DNA from: Perkinsus olseni
Lineage: Eukaryota; Perkinsozoa; Perkinsida
Direction: 5' to 3'
NCBI GenBank assembly: GCA_013115125.1
Contig: JABANN010000001.1
Span: forward strand, 208,597 to 272,596
DNA: 64,000 bases
The translations under genes and the position numbers were made by a program. Each line of letters begins with the position of its first letter. The first letter of the stretch is position 1. This document shows positions 56,609 to 64,000 of the stretch, in pieces. The notes below the pieces were generated by a model that made no database searches, was not told the DNA's origin, and was given only the letters and a program-made list of their open reading frames with translations.

Positions 56609-57223
56609 AAGTGGAAGCGAATACTCTCGTCAGCTCTCAGTGAGCATAGAACAACCTTCCGTAGTCCTTTCTGTCGCCCTTTACCCATTTAACTATCATC
56701 ACACCCTTTTATGAGTATCCCTTGTAGGAGCAACCGCTGGAAGGACTTCGTTTGGAACAGCTTTGCGGTTGGTTGGCGGTGGCTGCTTCCTTTTGCTGTT
56801 TAACTCTCATGACTTTGACGCAGTATTATTGGAGGCATATCTTACACTTTTGCTGAGCGATTAGATTCACCAGCCTTTGTCGAGTTCAAAGTCAGTGGAT
56901 GAATTCTCAGATGGAGTAACAGTACACACGTTGTGAAGCATTCCTGCATGCGGCGCTTGAGATGCTCTACGGCGCGCGGCACACCCCAATCATTCAACAT
57001 TGTATCTCTACGCGGCATTCCGGTAGAGGACTGATCGATCGCAAGAGCACACGGCTGTGGCTTTGGCCCAGAAGTAGTGCCGCGTGGAAAGTGGTCCGCT
57101 ATCCACTGTGCGGGGTTGCTCACCCACAACCCCTCCGGTACTCAATAAATCGGCACATTGTCACTATTGAAGAAACTGGTCAATATCATAACACTTGAAA
57201 TCACTAATTGAACCGTGCTGCTG
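56609..57223. other. intergenic, no gene seen
   Basis: 3' flank of the paralogue and of the zinc-finger gene, which converge. No structure is seen beyond short frames. Confidence 0.4.
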
Positions 57224-59468
57224 CTACTTCTTCTTCCCGCCAGCCATTATGGCAGCTGCTGCCTTCCGACTAATCGTCTTGTTCTTACCCGCGTATTTCT
57301 TCTTATCATTCTTACTCATAGCGCTAGTATTACGGCATCCTTCACCACCTTCCCAATGGCTAACACAGGAAGGCATCATTGTACACAACCGGTGGTCCTG
57401 CCCTCTCACCTCGTGCGGATCTTATTCAGGGGCTTCCCACACTTCCTGCACGGTCCCGGTCCGAAATTCTGTTCAGTAGCACACCATCCGCAAATCATTC
57501 GTTTGGCCCATACGGCCTGATGGTCCGGCCATGCCGCGTCGTGGCACTGGTCGCAGGGGTAGGCCATCCCGCAGCAAGGGAATCGGAGCCATCGGTAGGA
57601 ATGCCGATAATGCTTACAGGTGCCGTTCTTAGGCAACGGCTTACCTGACCAGAGCCACACAACTCTCATCGCGACCACTCCTCAAGCTGGGACTGGCGCA
57701 TTCGTGCGAGCACCGACCTACGCGACCGCATTTCCGCCCTACCCGGAACTATCCTTGGGTCCTCCGTGAGCTTCTTTTTTTGCTGTTTCTTCACAACCGG
57801 TGCAACAATGAAGTGCTCAGGCTTCGGTACCGATGGCTGGCCGACACCCAGATTCATCTTCTCGTGGCAATCCTGGCAATTATCCTGCTTCCGATAGCCA
57901 GACCTCAGATGCCGGGCCTGGATCGCCTTATCACATTCTTCGCAGCGTATTTCCAGAGTACATTCGACTACTTGTAAAATCGTACAGGACTCAGTGATGG
58001 CTCGGAAAAGTGTATAATCGCTGCCGGGGAACATCGGCTCGACAACAGCGAAAATGTTATTGGTAAGGCTGCAAGTTTGACACTTCCCAGTCGTTCTAAC
58101 GACCCTTTGCTCGTTACTCTCGCCGAAGTCCACTACGGTCGGCCGCATCTTCCTACACCGATTGCAAGCAATGATAATCTCACAGGAACGGCAGGTCGCA
58201 ATAGATATGCCGGCCATTGATGTCAGCGGCTGCTTCACCACTACTCCTATGCGCTTCACATCATCCACCGTGAACGCCCCCGGCTCCTCGGGCTCACTTT
58301 CTGTCAGACTCTCGTCTGAATTTTCAGGCCCGCCGAAACCCTGGCCGGCATTCTCGTCCGTCGTGTCAATTTCACTACTGCTGTCGACACTATTATCATC
58401 ATCGTCATCATCATCACTCTCTTCCTCCTCCCGTTCATATTCTTCCTGTTCCCTTAGCAAATTCTGGCGCATCGTGATGAACTTTGCTCGGCATTCCTCC
58501 ACACCCCGACTAACAACATACTGGGAAATCTTTTCCCACTTCCCATCCTCAACATCAACATCCAAATATTTCTCCAAAGCTTCCACCAGCCTCTCCTTCT
58601 CCGAGTCAATCCACTGCACGTTCGTCAACGCTCCGATTTCCCTCTTTTTCTCAGCAGCTTCAAACACACTAGGAATATACTTCTCGACCGCCTGCAGGGC
58701 CTTGAAGACGCTCACGGGTGCCTCCACGGCCCGACAATAGTTGTCGAAAATCTCGGGCAGCAGTATTCTCACTGCCTTGGGTATTTTCGCGCTAACTTTC
58801 GTCACTATCAACAGCAGTCCCTCAGAGTACTCCCCCTTCTCTGTGTAGAAGGGCGGCATCAACACCGCCACGGGAATCCCCTCCGGGGTGTAAAGCATCT
58901 TATTGAAGTCGGGGTCGCTGCAGAAAATCACCAAATCCACCCGAATAAAGCCGTCGCCCTTCGACTTCTTATAGCCGGCATTCCGATAGAAACGCTCCAG
59001 CCTCATAAACTCCTCCTCGCTAGTCCAGCCCTTAGGCACCAGCTTGACAACACGCTCCTTATCCGAGATGTCCAGTCTGGTGGACATCACTTCCTTCTCT
59101 TGCTCTCTTGCATCGTCTTGCTTTTTCTCAACTCTCTCGTGTCTATATCGGCATTTATCCCCGAATTTACAGGTCTTCCCAGCAGCATAATACCGACACA
59201 GAGGTCTCTTCTTCTCCTTGGACGGCTGCTTCTCGCCATTCGCTGCTTTTCGCGCCGCCTTGCCTTCCGGGTGGTCCTCTGGTTTCTTCTCTGCAGCATC
59301 AACATGGGCGAATTTGCACTTGTCACCGAATCGGCATTTGCCAGTGCGCCGCCAGTCTCGACACACTCGAGTCTTCTTAGGAGCAGTGCTCTTCTTTTCT
59401 ACTGGAGAATCTCGCTTTTCCTCAACGCTCTCCGGAGGTACGAGTCCCGGTGGCGGTCCCATGGGCAT
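57224..59468 (-). CDS. CCCH + SANT + CHY zinc-finger protein (698 aa)
   Basis: Exons 59468-57743, 57644-57410 and 57359-57224 close in phase. Two CCCH fingers (C-x8-C-x5-C-x3-H) lie near residues 36-55 and 87-106: CRDWRRTGKCRFGDKCKFAH and CRYYAAGKTCKFGDKCRYRH. A middle region holds a SANT/Myb-like segment (WIDSEKERLVEALEKYL, KWEKISQYV) and an acidic run. The C-terminal half has many CxxC pairs (CRSCE, CNRCR, CQTC, CEECD, CQDC) and ends in a CHY-type finger: NGTCKHYRHSYRWLRFPCC, CDQCHD, RMICGWC, CRKCGKPL, HWEGGEGCRN. CCCH fingers bind RNA; CHY fingers occur in ubiquitin ligases and Hot13-like proteins. The joint architecture suggests RNA regulation, but that is inference. Confidence 0.85.
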
Positions 59469-59672
59469 TGGTAAATCGCAAAACAAACTGTATCTTTACC
59501 AAAATTCTCCGAAATCCCGATGGTAACCCAACAAGCATGAGGATGCCACTTCGGAAGCCAGTAAGGGGTACGGTAGTGGTAAATGTTGAATACATATTAG
59601 ACGTTCGAGGAACAATACGTTGAGGTTGAAGGCTGCAGATCTCACGACCAAAGATACGCATACCCCCTATCA

Positions 59673-62561
59673 TCATATAGTACGGCTAGGGCCATCATGC
59701 TCCAGTCTGACAATAGCAAGACCATCCCTGCCCGGTTTAGTATCCCATCGGCCCAGACGGTGATTCCGCCCAACTGCTGCCACCAGGACCTGCAGAGGGA
59801 GTATGTTAGACGTGAACAGCGCAGGGGAGAGGCTGCCCACCCTTCCAGTGCTGCCGACGGCCATCTGGTTGATCCAACCTCCCTTGATAGGTAACTTGAT
59901 GCTTCTATCGAGATCCAGGTTCATCTTACCCTTAGAAGCCGCACTTGTTCCTGATCATGATGGCACAATACGACGTAGGACTACTAGAGGCTCCTACGGA
60001 ATTCCCGTATTAACAATCATATGCTGTTGCGAATGGAGGAACTTATGCCGAGACCGCGAGAGGTTGGACCGTAGCCCAAACAAGCGATAAGATTCGGGTA
60101 AGCGCGGATACGTCGACTCTCGCTTAGCCTCAACCCGCAAGCCAATACGACTCCTAATGTATACCGTCCCCTCTAAGGACCTACTCCAGACATTGATAAG
60201 GCCATCGTTGGAGCCGGAGAAGCCGACATCACTGCATCGGATGGAAGCCAGAGAGGATATCCAGGGCGGGGCGACTTCTCGGTCGACTTCGGCCTGGCCA
60301 TCCGAGGCCATCGTAGGGTGAGCGGTGGCTGCCTTGGTGAAGTTGAAGTCATCTTCGTCATCATCATCATCACTCTCATCTCCAGCATCATCCTTTCGGC
60401 CTACGCAAACAAGAGAACCTTCTACCGCGAAGGCGATAAGCAAATCAACGACGGGCTCCCAACAGGACAACCGAAATACGCTCTCCAATGTACGACGAGC
60501 CAGGTCTCCCTCGATCAAAGCTGCTCATCCCCGACCCTATCCTACTCGGGTTCCTAGCACTATGTGCTCCCCCCACACTAGCAACCGGTCTACGACTGTT
60601 AGTAGCCCATAACGTGAGGCCTCCATCCTGTCCACCGGCCAGGATATGCTCAGGGTCGAGCAGAGATACCGCATCCACTGATCCATAGCCTGAAGGTACA
60701 AAAACGCGCCTATCTTCCATCATAGAAAGATCCACGATTCCCAAATTCTTGACAGAACACCCGGTCGGAGTGCCCTATCTAGGACCTCGCCCAGCGACCG
60801 CCCTCAGTAGCTTGTCTCATAACCACAGTCGAGGAGGGCATGCCCGATCCCTCCACTCCGAAGAGATGAGTGAATCGATACTGTCCCTTCTGCACCTCAG
60901 TCAGTCAGCCTCGCACTACTTCCTTCTGGTAGCTATTCCCCCATGATCGACCAAACCAGGCTCATCCAGCACTCCACCAAGGCTACCCCCCTACTACCTT
61001 CCTTCTTGTGGACGTTGAACAGCATATGGGTATCATTGGCAACCTTCCAGTACCGTACAGTGCCGTCAGCTCCGCCAGTCACGGGCCTGCTCGCCATCAT
61101 CATGCCCCCAGGGCAAGACCTTCCTATTACCTATCCCCCTGCAGTATGTCCATACACGTGCCATAGTTAGTATGGCCGTACTGACTGTCGACGTATCGGC
61201 CGGAGAAAACAGAATCCAGATGCCAGACCTTCAGGGCCTTGTCCTTCTCGCCAAGCGTAAAGATCTGACACGGCCGGACTTCGTCGTTGGGCTGAGGCTA
61301 GACTAGCGTGCTTTCACTTGCCCATCATAATCACTATACAAAGGCCTCCGTGCACGGCCTCGCGAAGCTACTACTCCGGGAGCACCGGCATTCCCCCATC
61401 TACTACCTTGCCTCCCGAATAACTCATCTGCGCTCCTCCCATGCCCTCTCCTGCTGCCTGCGCTGACGTCTCCGAGCACACTACCGACGCTATACCACTC
61501 TGATGGCCGAGGAGGCGTTGGACCTAATGACAGGGACTCTAGGCCTGCTCTGACCCTTCCTTCCCTCTGCACTACACATCCTTTATTGGGAGCTCGGACG
61601 TCCCACAGCAGCAGAGTCTTATCATCACCAACCGAGCAGAGCAACTCAGGATGGCCAACAGCACCACCGGTGCAAACCGAAGAAACTGCAGCAGCATCAA
61701 CAACGTCCTCTCCTTCCCTCGCGAGCAGCCCTACCCTTCTGGAAGTGCCCACCACACTTGAAGTCATTCCTGTTGCCCGGGAAGATGGCAAGCTTCTTCA
61801 TAGTGGCCAAGTCCCACTGGATTATCGCACAGTCCATACCCCCTGAAAAGCACTGACTCTTTACACGTACACATGAAGCGCCGCCGTAAGCATAGGATAG
61901 CGCAGGGAGAATAGCAACAATGAAGGCGATTGCAGCACGCCGGTACGAAGTGATGATGAAACTGCGCCCGCCCATACCGGAGTAGGCCTTGTCCTCTGAG
62001 CCATTCATAGCCACGCAGGACGGGGAGCACTTGTGCCCCTTAGTGAAGGTGATGCTTTCTTCCTTCACTTCCAGCGACTCGGCTATCTTGTACCGCTGCC
62101 TTTTCGACTTAACTTTCTACCACAACAACAACCCATGCCCATTCCCGTCCACCCACGACTACTACCAGCTCCTCATTCAGCATTCGGTCGATATCATCCT
62201 CATCGTCATCGGCGGAGGCAGTAGACTGGGCGTCATCAGCCTCCTGCTTGCCCCGTGCGGTGTCCAACTCAGCTAGGTACCTGTAGTGGCGATGAAACCT
62301 TTCAGAGCCCGGCGGCCTAGTACGCCTTGGCCAGTCGAACTCTCTTCTCGTCAGGTGTCTCCTGAGCGAAGAAATCATCCTCCTCATCATCACTAGGAGG
62401 AGCGGGAAGGTTCTCGTCGTCGTCGGAGGAGATGGAGCCTGGAGAAGCAGCAACCCGTCCAGTGGTCCCGAGGTCGCCGCAGCAGTAGCAGTACCAGCAT
62501 CATCATCCGTACGGGGTGTTGGGGGCTGCTGACGCCTCCGTTTGTTCCGTTGGATGGCCAT
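59673..62561 (-). CDS. RRP9: RRP9/U3-55K WD40 protein of the U3 snoRNP
   Basis: The ATG at 62561 opens MAIQRNKRRRQQ, a basic start. An acidic block (SDDEEDDFFAQETPDEKRVR) and RLAKAYLAELDTARGKQE follow, as in RRP9. At least nine exons follow with WD repeats: GGMDCAIIQWDLATMKKL, LLCSVGDDKTLLLWDV, LGEKDKALKVWHLDSV, TGGADGTVRYWKVA, LAGGQDGGLTLWATNSRRP, FSGSNDGLINVWSRSLEG and the closing VLVAAVGRNHRLGRW. The order and the final HRLGRW match human RRP9. The protein binds the U3 snoRNA B/C motif and works in 18S rRNA processing in the nucleolus. Exon ends were not all fixed; several introns exceed 100 nt. Confidence 0.88.
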
Positions 62562-62698
62562 TAATCAAGCAACCTCGAATAATAGTGCTCTCAATTAACT
62601 CACCCACCAAATCATTATCGATCAGTATGGCGCGCGCTACTCGAATTGGTCCATCTTCTTGAACGCAGGCCGGCCGCTTCTTTGCTGACGTTAACAGA
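62562..62698. promoter_or_regulatory. 137-bp bidirectional promoter region
   Basis: RRP9 (minus) and the next gene (plus) start 137 bp apart, back to back. GTTAACAG lies directly before the ATG at 62699, a likely splice or trans-splice acceptor. No TATA box is evident. Confidence 0.45.
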
Positions 62699-63676
62699 AT
62701 GTTGACTATCCATAGAAGATCCTCACTGGTGCAGAGGTTCTTCAAGCCCGTCGGGGCTCGGCTTTTCAGCGTCTATGAAGGTCCTTCCAGTGCCTCGCAG
62801 ACGACACTTGCTAAGTCGCCTCTGGTCAGGTCAAACCGTGCAGGAATCCGAGCTGATATCCCAGGAGGACGATTGGGTAATTGAGGAGACCAACTTTTGC
62901 CTTGGAAGGTTAGGGTGTTAATAGTAGTGTCACTCGTGAGCTCATCGTCCTCAGGAACTGCTACGTCCGCTTCCGTGAGGAGGATGATCTGGCCAGACGT
63001 GCCCTACACCAGATGGACAGTCAGTTGAATAAGATGCACACCAGGCTTAGAGATGGTAGGCTATTGAAGTCTCTTGTGAACAGCAGCAGCAGCATTCGGC
63101 ACTATGGCAAGGTACGGTCATACCCTACATGTCCTTCCACCCTGATGAGATGGTTGATAGACCTGGTAAGACTTGCTATAGTATTTTCCCAAGAGGGCTC
63201 CCTGCATTGAGATCCTGCGAAGTCTTCCGAGACTCAGCAGTAGCCTGGCCGTTACCGATGTGATCGTTGATGTTTTCAGCGCCCATCCATACCTTCACGG
63301 AGAAGCCGTTGTTAAAGTGGACCTGGGACGAGACTTACGAGGAAGCCTACGACGACCCCGAAGCCGCTGTGTATAAGCGAGTGCCGTATCCTGGGGATGC
63401 ACAGACCGAGGCCCCTGAGGAGGTACCTTGAACGTTCCGGCATGGCTGGGCTTAGGCGACTTCCATCAGGTGGAGGAGCCTCTGAAGAAGTTGAAGAAGG
63501 CCGCTAAAGCAGTGGATGCCGAGCCGTCCCCTCCCGATGCGGAGACTAAGTCCAAGGCCATCCCTAGTGCCGAGACAACGCCCTCTGAATCGGCCAAGGT
63601 AGGGACAGCTCCTGTTGTGTGGCTGAGCTGGAGGGAGTCCTTGTAGGGTGGTAAGAGTAAAAAGTCGAAGAAGTAA
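62699..63676 (+). CDS. probable mitochondrial protein, 197 aa, unknown
   Basis: Exons 62699-62770, 62844-62908, 62955-63055, 63112-63165, 63280-63422, 63470-63598 and 63647-63676 total 594 nt and close in phase. The N terminus MLTIHRRSSLVQRFFKPVGA is basic, Ser-rich and lacks acids, as in mitochondrial targeting peptides. The middle is a charged helix (DDWVIEETNFCLGR, CYVRFREEDDLARRALHQMD), followed by HPDEMVDRPAPIHTFTEKP and KWTWDETYEEAYDDP. The C terminus is a Lys/Ala/Pro tail ending GGKSKKSKK. The acceptor for exon 4 was chosen because it keeps phase and reads through. I do not recognise the family. Confidence 0.6.
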
Positions 63677-64000
63677 AGCTATGCTTTGAGGGAGCCAGTA
63701 TTGATACCATTGCAACACGTACATCCAGTGGCCCCTACCGCCCTGGACATAGCAGTCTTTTTGGTGTGATGATGATCAGCACCTTGTACGCTGGACCATG
63801 ATGGAGGCGGGAAAAAGTGATCACTTTTGTTTTACTCTGGTGGCTCATGTCGCGTTCGTCAGTTAACCGTATCCGGGAATACGGAAATATTCCTGTTCTA
63901 GCATTCAGAAGAGTCTGAGTGTTCGATAGGGTTGTCCATGAAAATGGTGAATCCTGAAAATGGTGAATCGGAAAAAATTACCCGCGAACCCTGATAATGG
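63677..64000. other. window end, no gene seen
   Basis: Two tandem copies of about 16 nt around GAAAATGGTGAATC lie near 63940-63970. Nothing else is supported. Confidence 0.4.

Noticed and set aside
58162-58740. 192-codon plus-strand frame
   Set aside because: Shadow of the zinc-finger gene; the Ser run mirrors its acidic run.
62503-62745. 80-codon minus-strand frame upstream of RRP9
   Set aside because: It overlaps both start regions and lies opposite a good targeting-peptide exon; probably chance.

Overview
This window is nuclear DNA of a protist. Genes are split by many short GT-AG introns (mostly about 40-70 nt). They encode typical eukaryotic proteins: uS7, eIF3e, an eIF4G-type factor, RRP9, phosphatidylinositol synthase, a DHHC acyltransferase and the flagellar protein CFAP298. 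AG acceptors often sit just upstream of start codons, and coding density is high on both strands. This best fits an alveolate of the Perkinsus/dinoflagellate side. That assignment is an inference from gene style; there is no rRNA or organelle marker to prove it.

Layout. 1-6.6 kb: the 3' end of a small membrane protein gene, a small secreted protein, an NTPCR-like NTPase, a four-CX9C mitochondrial-type protein, and member A of a family I do not recognise. 6.6-10.1 kb: a young LTR retrotransposon with identical LTRs and a 4-bp target duplication, lacking reverse transcriptase. 10.5-12.7 kb: eIF4G-like gene. 13.4-14 kb: family member B. 14-16.3 kb: no gene seen. 16.4-17.1 kb: secreted Cys-rich protein. 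17.2-21.1 kb: repeat-rich, ending in truncated member C. 22.2-22.8 kb: member D. 23.8-25.2 kb: eight-exon gene of unknown function. 25.6-26.6 kb: RPS5, divergent from a long coiled-coil gene (26.9-33.5 kb). 34.4-35.6 kb: polytopic membrane protein. 36-37.6 kb: aminoglycoside/choline-kinase-like protein. 39-40.3 kb: gene with an internal repeat. 41.8-45.2 kb: eIF3e then CFAP298. 45.4 kb: tRNA-Leu(CAG). 45.7-48.8 kb: ZDHHC4-like gene and phosphatidylinositol synthase, divergent. 49.2-51.6 kb: coiled-coil/SH3 gene. 53.4-56.6 kb: a secreted-protein gene and its frameshifted paralogue. 57.2-62.6 kb: CCCH/SANT/CHY zinc-finger gene and RRP9. 62.7-63.7 kb: mitochondrial-type protein.

How the genes fit together. 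Several housekeeping genes serve translation and ribosome biogenesis (eIF4G, eIF3e, uS7, RRP9), lipids and membranes (PIS, DHHC), and mitochondria (CX9C protein, 62.7-kb gene). They are packed with 100-500 bp between them and often lie head to head. Between these blocks lie repeat-rich stretches with the lineage-specific genes.

The strongest undescribed item is the A-D family: four related genes within about 18 kb. The three complete members share an exon layout, and all four share a C-terminal block. No exon model was confirmed by transcripts. I built them by eye from reading frame, splice-site dinucleotides and protein similarity, so where I state that the phases close, that is my own arithmetic.
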